Source: Marinobacter qingdaonensis (GTDB lineage Bacteria > Pseudomonadota > Gammaproteobacteria > Pseudomonadales > Oleiphilaceae). From it: a DNA stretch of 64,000 nucleotides. The stretch's first letter is position 1. Every line of letters begins with the position of its first letter. The position numbers and the translations under genes are program-made. Shown in pieces: positions 25,154-34,439 of this stretch. A model generated the notes under the pieces. It saw only the letters and a program-made list of their open reading frames with translations, was not told where the DNA came from and ran no database searches. Location: NCBI RefSeq assembly GCF_034555935.1, contig NZ_JAYDCJ010000003.1, positions 2,418,001 through 2,482,000 on the forward strand, written 5' to 3'.

Positions 25154-27853
25154 TTACCCAGGTTCGCCAAATTTTTCCAGAATTCGTCGGGCGGCGGAGT
25201 TCATCCCAACCACCCGGTACGCCTCCGCCAGATGGCGGGCAATTTCTTCGGAGTCCGGTTGCAGTTCGTGGGCCTTCTCGAGCACCGGCACGCTTTCCTG
25301 GTGATTGCCTGCCTGCAACATGATCCAGCCATAGGTGTCGGCGATGGCAGCGTTGTCGGGGCTGAGCTCGTAGGCCCGCTGGGCCAGCTTGACCGCTCGT
25401 GGATCATCGACCTTGTGATAGAGCCACGCCAGGTTGTTCAAAACCACCGTGTTGTCCGGCATCGCCGCCAGCAACACTTCGTAATTGGACATGGCGCCTT
25501 GTTCCTTGCCCGTGGACTGCTGCAGCAGGGCCAGATGCAAACGAAGCTGAAGGTTGTTGGGGTGATCACCCAGCTCGGCCTCAAGAAATTCCAGGGCCTC
25601 ATTGCTGCGCCCGGACCGCTGGAGGTTTCGCACGTAGCCAGTCACGATATCAGGTCGTGAGAGCTTGGCCAGCGCCTTTTCGTAAAGCTCGGCGGCACCG
25701 AGATAGTCGGCCGCGCTCTCCAGAAGTCCGGCTTCGGTAAGGTAAGGCCCCGGCGAATTGGGAAACTGTTGTCGGGTGCTGGCCAGCAGGGTCATGGCCT
25801 GCTCGCGGTCCCCATTGGCAAAAGCCTGCTCTGCAGTGAGCAACTGAATCCTCTCGTTCTCGGGAAACAGCACCTGAGCCCGCTCAAGCACGGAACTGGC
25901 CAATGAGGAACGATCGCTGTGTTTCAGGTTGGTCACGACATTGCCGTAAATCTCGGCGACCAGATGCGATGCCGGCGCGGGTGTGTTGGCACTTGAGCGT
26001 TCCAACAGTGACGCGGTCAGCTCGTTCACCGTGTCGGTATCGTCATCAAGCAACGCGAATTCCAGCAGAATCAGCCGGGGTCCGGTAGCTTGAGGATGGC
26101 GATCCAGCAGGCCTCGCATGAAATCCCGGGTCTCGGCCCGTTCCTGAACTGAAATCAGTCCCTGCAATGCCTGTGCATTATCCGGAGCCTGTTCCACGGC
26201 CCGGCGAAACTGATTCCCGGCCTCGGACCGATCGCCTTGCACCAGGGCCAGTCTGCCCAGGGCAAGCGTGGGGGCGATGGACTGCGGCGATGTTTGCCGG
26301 GCCCGCTCGAAATAGCTGCGGGCCTGCTCCGTATTCCCCGCGCGGGCCGCAAGGTTGCCGCGGGAGAGCAGGGCCTGAACGTTGTTGGGTTGCTCCTTGA
26401 TCCACCGATCCGCAGCCTGTTCGGCGGTTTTGATGTCCCCGGATTCTGCATAGGCTGTGATCAGCGAGTGTCTCGCCTCGGCCAGATCCGGCGCGTGTTT
26501 TCGGACCAGTCCCGCCTGTGCGAGGGCCCGGTCGTATTCGCCTCGCTGGGTCAGGTAGCCGGCGTACCTCAGTCGAAGCTCGTGGTTGTCCGGATTGATG
26601 GCCAGGGCCTTTTCCATCAGCGCCTCGCCAGTTTCGACGTCGCCATTCTCCAGTGCGGCGATGGCGACCAGGGTCAGTACTTCCGGGTCAGAGTCGTCGC
26701 TTTGAAGTTTGGCCAGTGTGGACTGGGCGCCCTCGGGGTTGCCCATCCGAAGCATGGTCGCGGCCAGCATTTTGGTGGCAATCTCGGAATTACCCATGCT
26801 GGCGATCGGGGCGAGCAGATCCTGGGCTTCCTCGGGGCGCCCCTGTCTGAAACGGATCAGCCCCAGCATCAGGGTGGATTGTTCGTGCGAGGGGGTTTGC
26901 GCAAGGATTTCCTGTAAGTACCGCTCGGCCTCGGCCAGGTTGTCGGCGCGCAGGGCCTCATCGGCTGCCATCAGATTACTTCGGATTTTGCCCGGGGGAG
27001 ACTTGGCCAGTATTTCCTCGTAGACATAAGCCTCGGAAAACTTTCTCTGGGCGCGGAGCACCTCAATCAGCGCGGTGATGGTTGCGTACTTTCTGGCGGT
27101 CATGAGGTCGTACTGACCGATGTCCTCCAGGGCCCGGATGTACCCGTCCTCGGCGGCCTGCCACCGCTCTTCCAGATGCGCCAGCTGGGCTTTCCAGAGC
27201 CACAACTCTGCGTGGTTCTGGTCAATGTCTTCAGCCTGGCGGATGTATTCACCGGCCTGGGTCCGGTTTTCCTGCGTTAGCGACACCTTGGACAGGCCAA
27301 CGAGCGCTTCCACGGCGGATGGGGTCAGGGACTTTGCCTCCAGAAACGCAGTTCGGGCCAGCTCCAGGTTGCCGGCATTGAGATGAATCTGACCTTTGAG
27401 CAGGGCGGCTTTGAGCTTGGTGTCTTCGGCAGGATCGTCCAGGTCCGCGAGCGCGGCCAGGGCTTCGTCATTCCGGCCCTGCTTGAGCGCAGCCTCGGCA
27501 AAAATCAGCTGGGCGCGGTTGGTAATAGCGGCGTTGGCCTGGGGTGGGGTGATGCGTGCCAGTACCTGCCTGAGCTGGCGCTCCGCGTTCACCGCGTCGC
27601 CGGCGGTCAGCAGATTGTCGATGATGAGGAAGTAGGGTTCGATCTGGTCGGGTTGCAGTTCGATCGCGCTTCGTGCTTCCTGGGTACTGGCCTTCAATTC
27701 ACCCTGGCGCTGGTAAAAACGGGACTGATCAACATGACTGAGGAACTGGATGTCCTGCTGGCTCAGGTCCTCGTCGCCACTGCCACAGGCGGCGAGAGTC
27801 AACGCGGTGACCAGTGCGAGACAGGCGGAACGTACTGTTGATACTGATTTCAT
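25154..27853 (-). CDS. prsT: PEP-CTERM system TPR-repeat lipoprotein PrsT
   Basis: This is an 899-residue lipoprotein made almost wholly of TPR repeats, matching the PrsT family in length and position. The signal peptide ends in a LAAC lipobox with Cys23. Repeats run from about residue 35 to the end, with motifs such as NGDVETGEALMEKALAINPDNHELRLRYA and NNLAWLYHKVDDPRAVKLAQRAYELSPDNAA. TPR lipoproteins in polysaccharide loci act as scaffolds between inner- and outer-membrane export parts. The ATG at 27853 has AAGGA about 10 bases upstream; longer frames are unsupported. It is 47 bp downstream of prsR and 13 bp upstream of xrtA, so the three are probably one transcript. Confidence 0.93.
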   Translation of the reverse strand: MKSVSTVRSACLALVTALTLAACGSGDEDLSQQDIQFLSHVDQSRFYQRQGELKASTQEARSAIELQPDQIEPYFLIIDNLLTAGDAVNAERQLRQVLARITPPQANAAITNRAQLIFAEAALKQGRNDEALAALADLDDPAEDTKLKAALLKGQIHLNAGNLELARTAFLEAKSLTPSAVEALVGLSKVSLTQENRTQAGEYIRQAEDIDQNHAELWLWKAQLAHLEERWQAAEDGYIRALEDIGQYDLMTARKYATITALIEVLRAQRKFSEAYVYEEILAKSPPGKIRSNLMAADEALRADNLAEAERYLQEILAQTPSHEQSTLMLGLIRFRQGRPEEAQDLLAPIASMGNSEIATKMLAATMLRMGNPEGAQSTLAKLQSDDSDPEVLTLVAIAALENGDVETGEALMEKALAINPDNHELRLRYAGYLTQRGEYDRALAQAGLVRKHAPDLAEARHSLITAYAESGDIKTAEQAADRWIKEQPNNVQALLSRGNLAARAGNTEQARSYFERARQTSPQSIAPTLALGRLALVQGDRSEAGNQFRRAVEQAPDNAQALQGLISVQERAETRDFMRGLLDRHPQATGPRLILLEFALLDDDTDTVNELTASLLERSSANTPAPASHLVAEIYGNVVTNLKHSDRSSLASSVLERAQVLFPENERIQLLTAEQAFANGDREQAMTLLASTRQQFPNSPGPYLTEAGLLESAADYLGAAELYEKALAKLSRPDIVTGYVRNLQRSGRSNEALEFLEAELGDHPNNLQLRLHLALLQQSTGKEQGAMSNYEVLLAAMPDNTVVLNNLAWLYHKVDDPRAVKLAQRAYELSPDNAAIADTYGWIMLQAGNHQESVPVLEKAHELQPDSEEIARHLAEAYRVVGMNSAARRILEKFGEPG

Positions 27854-27900
27854 GGCCCTGGTCCTTTTCCTTACGGCGCCTGGTTTGCACATCCGGTTGT

Positions 27901-29274
27901 TCAGGTTTTTGAAGCCTCGGCGGAGGTTTCAATTCGATACTTGTCGGTCAGGTTGTAAAGCGTCGGCCGGGTGACACCGAGCAGGCGGGAGGTCTGGGCC
28001 ACGTTGAAATTACAGGTTCTGAGGGCCTGGACGATGGCCTGACGCTCGGCATTCTCCCGCACCTGACGCAGATTCAGCTGGTGGTCGTGGCTGGTGTGCT
28101 CGGATGGCAGCTCGAGGTCTTCCGCCGTCACCCGTTTGCCGTCCGCCATGATGGTCGCGCGCTTGACCTTGTTGATCATCTCCCGGACGTTGCCGGGCCA
28201 GGCGTAGCTGCTGATGGCGTCGATGGCATCCTCGGAGAACGTGAGAGTGGGCCGGTCCATCTGCTTGCCAAGGTTCTTGAGCAGGGACTGGGCAATCACC
28301 AGGGCGTCGCCTTCACGGTCGCGGACCGCAGGCACGTCCAACGTGATCTCGCTGATGCGATAGTACAGATCCTCCCGAAAATCGCCGCTGTCGATCAGGG
28401 ACTTGACGTCTCGATGGGTCGCACAAACCACCCGGACATCGACTGGGATCGGTTGAACCGAGCCGACCCGGTCCACCACCCGTTCCTGCAGGAAGCGCAG
28501 GAGCTTGGCCTGGAGTGCCATGGGCATGTCGCCAATTTCATCCAGGAACAGGGTGCCACCGTTGGCACTTTCGATTTTGCCCTTCTTGGTCTGGGTGGCG
28601 CCGGTGAAAGAGCCTTTTTCGAAGCCGAAGAGTTCGCTTTCGAGCAGGTTTTCCGGAATGGCGGCGCAGTTGATGGCGGCGAAGGGTTTCCGGCTGCGGT
28701 GGCTGAGGTCGTGGATCGCCCTGGCCAATAACTCCTTGCCGGTGCCGGTTTCTCCGGTGATCAGGGTAGTGACGTCGGTCGGAGCGACCTTTTCCAGGGT
28801 CCGGCAGATGGCCAGCATTTGCGGGCTGGCGGCTACTATGCCCTTGATGTTGGCGCCATTGCGTTGCCGGGCGAGATCCTGATTTTCCCGCTCCAGCTCG
28901 GCCAGACGGAAGGCCCGGTTGACCACGAAGTTCAGGATGTCGGCGTCCAGCGGCTTTTGATAGAAGTCGCAGGCCCCCATGCCAATTGCCTTGACGGCGT
29001 TTTCCTTGTCTTCCCGCCCGGTCACCACAATGACCTTGGTCAGGCTGGCCAGACGAAGTATTTCTTCCAGGAGACTGAAGCCTTCGGATGAGCCGCCCGG
29101 ATCCGGCGGCAGACCGAGATCAAGCGTTACGACATCCGGCTCAACTCGCCTCAGTGCCGCCAACGCCGATTCCCGATCGGACGCCACAGTAATGTCGAGG
29201 TCCTCGTTAAAACACCAACGCATCTGGCTCTGTAGGCCTGGGTCGTCCTCGACAATCAAGAGTCTTCTAGTCAC
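27901..29274 (-). CDS. prsR: PEP-CTERM-box sigma-54 response regulator PrsR
   Basis: This 457-residue NtrC-type activator has a receiver domain (1-118) with acidic pair Asp10/Asp11, phosphoacceptor Asp52, Thr85 and Lys107; an AAA+ domain with Walker A GETGTGKE (174-181), sigma-54 contact loop GSFTGA (221-226, usually GAFTGA) and Walker B TLFLDE (241-246); and a C-terminal Fis-type helix-turn-helix, VAQTSRLLGVTRPTLYNL. PrsR family members activate exosortase and PEP-CTERM genes with RpoN. I chose GTG at 29274, which begins right at the receiver (VTRRLLIVEDD) with AGGGAA about a dozen bases upstream; GTG at 29322 would add 16 residues. The partner kinase PrsK lies directly upstream. Confidence 0.93.
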   Translation of the reverse strand: MTRRLLIVEDDPGLQSQMRWCFNEDLDITVASDRESALAALRRVEPDVVTLDLGLPPDPGGSSEGFSLLEEILRLASLTKVIVVTGREDKENAVKAIGMGACDFYQKPLDADILNFVVNRAFRLAELERENQDLARQRNGANIKGIVAASPQMLAICRTLEKVAPTDVTTLITGETGTGKELLARAIHDLSHRSRKPFAAINCAAIPENLLESELFGFEKGSFTGATQTKKGKIESANGGTLFLDEIGDMPMALQAKLLRFLQERVVDRVGSVQPIPVDVRVVCATHRDVKSLIDSGDFREDLYYRISEITLDVPAVRDREGDALVIAQSLLKNLGKQMDRPTLTFSEDAIDAISSYAWPGNVREMINKVKRATIMADGKRVTAEDLELPSEHTSHDHQLNLRQVRENAERQAIVQALRTCNFNVAQTSRLLGVTRPTLYNLTDKYRIETSAEASKT

Positions 29275-29364
29275 GGCAGCAACATTTCCCTTGTTGAAAA
29301 CCCTGTTAAGTTGACGAGACACTTTTGATCCTGGAGTGTCTTAACTTTGATTCTTGTCTGAATG

Positions 29365-29426
29365 TTGGCGCTTTGCAATATTTCCTGTCGGTCGATTTTA
29401 AAAGTGCCGATTAATTGGCGCTTTGC
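29365..29426. repeat. Two copies of a 12-bp direct repeat upstream of prsR
   Basis: TTGGCGCTTTGC occurs at 29365-29376 and again at 29415-29426, exactly 50 bp apart start to start, near five helical turns. The second copy overlaps the last codons of prsK; the first is in the 136-bp prsK-prsR gap. Nearby GACACT and AGTGTC halves flank 11 bp (about 29319-29341). These may be regulator sites for prsR. Confidence 0.45.
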
Positions 29427-31552
29427 CGCGGAGGCAAGGGCTTGGTCTCCACCCGCTCAGGCTCGTTGGCCCCGGTTTCCGCCAGCGAAGAGGAGGCCGC
29501 CAAGGGGATCCGGACCGAAAAACAGGAGCCAACGCCCGGCTCACTGGTCACGTCGATACTGCCCCCGAGCTTGCGAACGTATTCGCGAGCCTGAAAAGCG
29601 CCAATGCCCATGCCGGTCAGGCCCTTGGTGCTCTCAAACGGTTTGAACAGCTGGTAGTTAATGAATTCTTCAGTCATGCCGCAGCCGGAGTCGTGGATAA
29701 ACAACACGACATTGCCTCGGGACAGTTTCAGCGACAGGGTGATTTCGCCATGGGCGGGGGTGGCTTCCTGGGCGTTCTGGATCAGGTGACCCAGTACGCT
29801 GCGCAGCTGTTCCTCATCGGCCATGATCAGGGCCTGGGGAGGATGGCCTTCCAGTTTCGGGCTTGGCTGCTGATGGCTGTAGTGGTCGATCAGGCTGTAC
29901 ACCACGCCGGTCAGGTCCAGTTCCCGCAAGTCGGCACTCGCGTCATGGGCGGGGCGGCGCATGTGGTCGACCAGATTGGTCATCTTGCGCACAGCGTGCT
30001 CGGTGGTATCAATCATGTCGTCAATGAAGGCGGTGTTGTGCCGGTGCTTGGGCGCGTTCTTGACCAACAGAGACAACTGCGCAATGACGGTCTTCAGGTC
30101 GTGGATCATGAACGCGGAGGCCTTGCTCACGGCCTCGAACTGCATGGCGCGGGAAAGCTGGTGTTGGGCATCGGCCTGGGCGAGCAGGTTGCAGGTCTGG
30201 CGGGCAACCACTTTGATCAGATCGAAGTTCTCCCAGTTCAGTTCGACCCTGGCGTAGGGACGACCCACCATGGCAATGCCGTACAACTCGTTCCCCAGGT
30301 ACAGGGGGATCACCAGCCAGGCATCGGGCATGCGGGCGATGGCGTCGGGAATTTCCAGAAGGTCGTAGGCGAGGGGATCGGCGCGATAGTCATCCAGATT
30401 CACCACCCATTCCCGATGCTTGAAGAAACGAACCAGATCGGCGTCGGCGTCAATGATCGTGAACCTGGGCGCCCGGATATTGACCGAGGTCATGAGGAAA
30501 TAGCTGTCCTGGTCGCCTTTCAGCCAAAGTGCCCCGGCGTTGCTCTCCACCAATCCGGCCAGAATCCGGGTGACCCGCTCGGGGAAGGGCGGTTCGTTAC
30601 TGAGATCCGCCAGTTCGCGGGTCATCTTCAGCCACTCTTCCCGGTAATCGTACTTGTAATCGAAGAAATTCTGGCTGATCAGCACCATCAACTTGGCGCG
30701 AATGCGCCGGGACAGGACCAGTGTGGCCAGGAACGCCAGGGAAATGGTGAAAAACAACACCTGCAGGGCGTCGCCCCAGTCGCCACCCAGGACCCGGACG
30801 TAGTAGCCGCCGATGGCCAGACAAAGAAGATAGCCACCGGCGAAGATGAGGGTGCCGGCGTGAAAGACTGCGGACCGGGAAAGATGAAAATCCACCGGTT
30901 GTTTTCGGGTGTTGATGACGTTGATGGCAAACAGGGGCACCAGCAGGGCGTTGACGAAGCCGCGCGCATTCCAGAACGAATCCGACACCTGGCCAAAGAG
31001 CAGGGCGTCGGCGTACATGAAGAAGTCGAAGGCGAACAGGGTTGCGGTGCCGATGCACAGGTACTTGATGCTGGAGCGGCCAAAGGCGGGCGAATTGCGC
31101 CAGATCTGTTCCACCAGGGAGAGCCCGAGCAGGGACAGGGCAATCTGGCCCAGCAGTCGGGTTTTGCCATTGAGGATAGACAGGTCAAACACGAACTCGA
31201 GCAGGCCGAACCCCACCAGCAGGAACAGCAGGACCACCGTGGCTACACCCAGAATCTGCTTGAGTTGGCCAGTGAGGCGGCTCTGCTGGAAGGAGTTCCG
31301 GAGCATGGCGAACAGCAGGAGAATCCATGAGGCGTACCGGAGCAGTTCGAGCAGATAGCGGGTGAAGAAGCCGGGCTGCCCGAACAGGCTCTGCAGGACC
31401 AGGACCGAGGCCCAGAGCGTGGTCACCACGGCCGCCAGAAACAGGGATCGATCCACATCCCGGCGGACGTAGCGGGTGGCAACCAGAATGGCCAGCAAAC
31501 CAAAGGTCAGCGCCGCGGCAACGTGGCTGATTACGCTGAAGTCGTTTAGCAT
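29411..31552 (-). CDS. prsK: PEP-CTERM system sensor histidine kinase PrsK
   Basis: This 713-residue membrane kinase of the PrsK family has about eight hydrophobic spans in residues 1-285, then a GAF-like domain (about 320-460) with WVVNLDDYRADP, then a histidine kinase core. The H box reads FMIHDLKTVI with His484; the N box is HLIQNAQEA, with DSGCGM and GMGIGAFQAREY as ATP-binding G boxes. It should phosphorylate PrsR, whose gene lies 136 bp downstream. ATG at 31552 is preferred because AGGA sits about 9 bases before it; an ATG at 31561 adds three residues. The signal it senses is unknown; the many spans suggest a membrane-embedded cue. Confidence 0.92.
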   Translation of the reverse strand: MLNDFSVISHVAAALTFGLLAILVATRYVRRDVDRSLFLAAVVTTLWASVLVLQSLFGQPGFFTRYLLELLRYASWILLLFAMLRNSFQQSRLTGQLKQILGVATVVLLFLLVGFGLLEFVFDLSILNGKTRLLGQIALSLLGLSLVEQIWRNSPAFGRSSIKYLCIGTATLFAFDFFMYADALLFGQVSDSFWNARGFVNALLVPLFAINVINTRKQPVDFHLSRSAVFHAGTLIFAGGYLLCLAIGGYYVRVLGGDWGDALQVLFFTISLAFLATLVLSRRIRAKLMVLISQNFFDYKYDYREEWLKMTRELADLSNEPPFPERVTRILAGLVESNAGALWLKGDQDSYFLMTSVNIRAPRFTIIDADADLVRFFKHREWVVNLDDYRADPLAYDLLEIPDAIARMPDAWLVIPLYLGNELYGIAMVGRPYARVELNWENFDLIKVVARQTCNLLAQADAQHQLSRAMQFEAVSKASAFMIHDLKTVIAQLSLLVKNAPKHRHNTAFIDDMIDTTEHAVRKMTNLVDHMRRPAHDASADLRELDLTGVVYSLIDHYSHQQPSPKLEGHPPQALIMADEEQLRSVLGHLIQNAQEATPAHGEITLSLKLSRGNVVLFIHDSGCGMTEEFINYQLFKPFESTKGLTGMGIGAFQAREYVRKLGGSIDVTSEPGVGSCFSVRIPLAASSSLAETGANEPERVETKPLPPRQSAN

Positions 31553-31603
31553 CACTCGCATCCTGCGTGAGTGGCGTCTGCTCCCTGACGGCTGACTCCC
31601 TGG

Positions 31604-32551
31604 CTAAACCGGTTTCTTGTTGTCCCGGTAGAACCGGAAGATCTCCTTGAGCGGTCGTCTGGGCTGAAAGCCAAATTCCCGGGCAAAGGCTCGACCGTCG
31701 ATTACTACAGGATACTTGAAAAACGCCATCAGGTACGACGGAAAACTTCTCAGCTTGAGTGTGCGCAGGATCAGACTTGGCACCACCGGCGGCACCGAGG
31801 GGATGGGAATCCGTCGGCAGTCACAGAGTTTCAGGGCGTGCTGGTACGCCACCCAGTCCTGGGGCGCAACGTTGAAAACCCCGCGGATCTGTTTCTCATA
31901 GGCGAGCACAATGGCGTCGGCCATGTCGTCGATGTGGATGAACTGCATCATCGGCGAGAATCCGGCCAGGACCGGCGCCCGCTCGCTCGCGAGCAGGGTG
32001 CTGATGGTATTGCGCACCCCCGGCCCCACGATGTTGCAGGGCCGAAGGATGGTGATGTTGAGCTCCGGGTAGCGCCAGAGGTAGATGTTGGCCAGGTTTT
32101 CCAGCTCTACCGAGTCGATCAGGTCGGCGCTCAGGCCCGCGCTTTTCAGGGGCGCGGACTCGTCGATCAGGGCCGGGTTGTAGGCCACGGCGCCATAGAC
32201 GTGGAAGGTCGAGAGCACGACCACCCGCTTGATGCCGTACTTATGGCTCAGATCCAGCAGTTTCTGGGTGCCCAGCACATTGGCGTTGTACCGCCGCATG
32301 CGGGTGAGCTGGCTCGACATGATGCGGCCCATGTGGATCACCCCGTCGAACTCGTAGCGGCGAAACAGGTCCTCGAAGCCCCGCTTGTTGAAGTCGATGC
32401 AGTAACTGGGAATGTCGTCCCCAAGGTACACCTGCTCCCGGAAATCCACCGCCACCAGGTCGCACTGGTCCCTGAGCTGATCGATTACCTGTTGCGCCAG
32501 CGCACCGGCCGCGCCGGTCACGAGAATATGCGGCCTGCGATGCTCGGTCAT
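31604..32551 (-). CDS. Extended SDR-like (epimerase-family) protein with atypical active site
   Basis: This 315-residue Rossmann protein of the NAD-dependent epimerase type begins HILVTGAAGALAQQV (G13-A-A-G16-A-L-A19; the third Gly of the nucleotide motif is Ala) and has VVVLSTFHVYGAVAYNP, ILRPCNIVGPG and FIHIDDMADAIVLAYE, all extended-SDR landmarks. The expected Tyr-x-x-x-Lys catalytic pair is not visible where it should be; that stretch reads DLIDSVELENLANIY. It may therefore bind a nucleotide sugar or cofactor without classical redox chemistry. The ATG overlaps the previous stop by one base (TGATG), which couples it to the acyltransferase gene. It lies upstream of prsK on the same strand. 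Confidence 0.8.
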   Translation of the reverse strand: MTEHRRPHILVTGAAGALAQQVIDQLRDQCDLVAVDFREQVYLGDDIPSYCIDFNKRGFEDLFRRYEFDGVIHMGRIMSSQLTRMRRYNANVLGTQKLLDLSHKYGIKRVVVLSTFHVYGAVAYNPALIDESAPLKSAGLSADLIDSVELENLANIYLWRYPELNITILRPCNIVGPGVRNTISTLLASERAPVLAGFSPMMQFIHIDDMADAIVLAYEKQIRGVFNVAPQDWVAYQHALKLCDCRRIPIPSVPPVVPSLILRTLKLRSFPSYLMAFFKYPVVIDGRAFAREFGFQPRRPLKEIFRFYRDNKKPV

Positions 32552-33366
32552 CAGAACAACCTCTTTCGTTCGCTCAATCCCTTGTCGATCAGGCGACTGA
32601 TCTCCGCCTTGACCGTTTCCACCCGTTCGGCCACCTGTTCCTCCGGAATCTCGCGGTCGTCGAAATACATCGGATCGCCAAAATTGAGGTGGACCTTGGC
32701 CGGCAACACCACCGGCAGCGCCAGTGGCGCGTAGGGAATGCCCAGACTCTTGGCCAGCGGCTTGATGTTGGCGATGGCGGGAATGGTTTCCTCGCAGCCG
32801 ACCACGCCGACGGGCACGATGGGCGCCTTGTACTTCATGGCCAGGTGCATGAAGCCATTGCCAAACCGTTTCAGTTGATAGCGGTCCCGGTAAAGCTTGC
32901 CGGAGCCGCGAATGCCTTCGGGAAAAACGATCACGGCTTCGTTATTGGCCAGCATCTTGGCGCAGTTCACCGGGTCGCCCAGAACCGCGCCCACTTCGTT
33001 CAACAGGTTGCCGAGCCAGGGCACGGTTGGAAAAAACCGTTCAATCATGGCGCGGGGCATGCGTGGATTTTCCGCCCGGGACGCCAGCGCGTAGCCGATC
33101 AGCAGCCCATCGATGGGCAACTGGCCGCTGTGGTTGGCGATGATCAGCACCGGTCCCTCGGCCGGGATTTTCTCCACGCCCCGGGCCTGGACCCGAAAGT
33201 ATTTCTCGTAGATCTGGCGGGTGAGCGCGAGTCCGTATTTCACGGCCTCGTTGTTGTAGCCCCACGGGTCGTAGCCCAGTGAGCCGATGGGCTTGCGTAT
33301 CCGGTTTACCTGCTGATCCAGGTCTGCAGGCACCAGCCTGGACTTTAGAAACGATGCCAGACTCAT
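32551..33366 (-). CDS. Lysophospholipid acyltransferase family protein
   Basis: This 271-residue PlsC-like acyltransferase of the diacylglycerol-acyltransferase-like subgroup shows block I, IIANHSGQLPID, carrying the catalytic His and Asp; the later VIVFPEGIRGSGK block corresponds to motif III; and VPVGVVGCEETIP is the product-side motif. Such enzymes esterify lysophospholipids, glycerols or similar acceptors with fatty acyl-CoA or acyl-ACP. There is no clear transmembrane helix, so it is probably peripheral to the inner membrane. It is translationally coupled to the SDR-like gene, and the mutarotase stop lies 37 bp upstream. The acceptor is unknown. Confidence 0.85.
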   Translation of the reverse strand: MSLASFLKSRLVPADLDQQVNRIRKPIGSLGYDPWGYNNEAVKYGLALTRQIYEKYFRVQARGVEKIPAEGPVLIIANHSGQLPIDGLLIGYALASRAENPRMPRAMIERFFPTVPWLGNLLNEVGAVLGDPVNCAKMLANNEAVIVFPEGIRGSGKLYRDRYQLKRFGNGFMHLAMKYKAPIVPVGVVGCEETIPAIANIKPLAKSLGIPYAPLALPVVLPAKVHLNFGDPMYFDDREIPEEQVAERVETVKAEISRLIDKGLSERKRLF

Positions 33367-33403
33367 GCTGACTCCCTGTTGGTTGGCGAAAGCGTAAAAG
33401 CGG

Positions 33404-34324
33404 TTAGCCGCGGCCGATCAGAACGCCCAGTGTGTGGCTCTGGCCCTCGTTCAGCACCCGGTAGTCGCCCGCCGCATTGGCGGTTTCGACACACAGCATC
33501 TTTTTCCAGGCCTGATCGGGAAAGTCGGACAGCCGGGCGGCTTTCTCCGGGCCCGGGTTCCAGACCACGGTGGAGTCGCTGCCCACCGTGCGAAGCTTGC
33601 GACTGCCCCGGGGCGTGACGATGGTCAGGGGCTCGCCGCTCTCGTAGATGCGGTCCACCTCGCCGTCGAAGTACACCGGGCCGTCCTGGCTGCGGTAATC
33701 CCATTCCTGCAGGGTGTCGATGTAGTTGGACTGGCCCAGGCCGAGTACCCGGCTGCGGCTGATGTCGGCCGTGGGGAAGTAGCTGTGCAGGGCCTGGCTG
33801 AAGGCCAGGGGTTCGGAGCTGAGGTTGGTGGTGGTGAGTGCAATCTGGCAGCCGCGTACGGAAAAATTGAAGGTCATCAGGGCCAGCGCGTGCCCGCTCC
33901 ATAAGTCCCGAAAATCCTCGTTGGCATCCAGGGACAGACTGATCTCCACTTCGTGGGCGCTTTCCCGAACGTCCTCCAATTTCCACAGTGCGGTGCGCGC
34001 GAATCCGTGGGCCTGGCTGGCGTGAATGCGCCTCTTCACCTCGGGGGCATTGCGCTCGGGCGCTCCGAACCAGGGCCAGCACACCGGAACGCCGCCGCGG
34101 ATGGCCCGGCCTGGTTCCAGTCGCGCCGTTTCGCTCAGCCACAGCCAGTCGGCTTCGTCCCGGGGGGCGAAGTGGGTCAGGTGGGCGCCTTGCAGGAAAA
34201 CCGTAGCCCTGAACAGGGGATGGTTGACGTCCAGGGCTTCAAGCTGGCCCACGGTACGCCAGCGGGTAAAGGACCATTGACCGGGAGACAGGGAGACGGG
34301 GGGCCGGTTACTGCTTTCTGACAT
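33404..34324 (-). CDS. D-hexose-6-phosphate mutarotase (YeaD-like)
   Basis: This 306-residue protein with the aldose 1-epimerase-like beta-sandwich speeds anomer interconversion of glucose-6-phosphate and related sugars. Motifs typical of the YeaD group are GVPVCWPWFGAP, HASQAHGFARTALWKL with the first active His, ALHSYFPTADI and VVWNPGPEKAARLSDFPD. Length is normal for the family. The ATG at 34324 has AGGAAG about a dozen bases upstream. It is the first gene of the minus-strand run leading to prsK and xrtA, diverging from the oxygenase gene; the 115-bp gap between them must hold both promoters. Confidence 0.88.
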   Translation of the reverse strand: MSESSNRPPVSLSPGQWSFTRWRTVGQLEALDVNHPLFRATVFLQGAHLTHFAPRDEADWLWLSETARLEPGRAIRGGVPVCWPWFGAPERNAPEVKRRIHASQAHGFARTALWKLEDVRESAHEVEISLSLDANEDFRDLWSGHALALMTFNFSVRGCQIALTTTNLSSEPLAFSQALHSYFPTADISRSRVLGLGQSNYIDTLQEWDYRSQDGPVYFDGEVDRIYESGEPLTIVTPRGSRKLRTVGSDSTVVWNPGPEKAARLSDFPDQAWKKMLCVETANAAGDYRVLNEGQSHTLGVLIGRG

Positions 34325-34439
34325 GGTTCGAATCGGGCTTCCTGGGTTACGGGTATTTGCCTACACAGAGAGTAAATTAAAACTCCCGTTCCGGCGAGAA
34401 CTGAGCCTAAAATACCGCCAAGTTTTCAGGGAGACTGCC

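Noticed and set aside
33363..34142. A 259-codon minus-strand frame overlapping the mutarotase gene
   Set aside because: It is out of frame with the mutarotase, whose conserved motifs cover the same bases; the alternative protein is Arg/Pro/Gly-rich shadow sequence.
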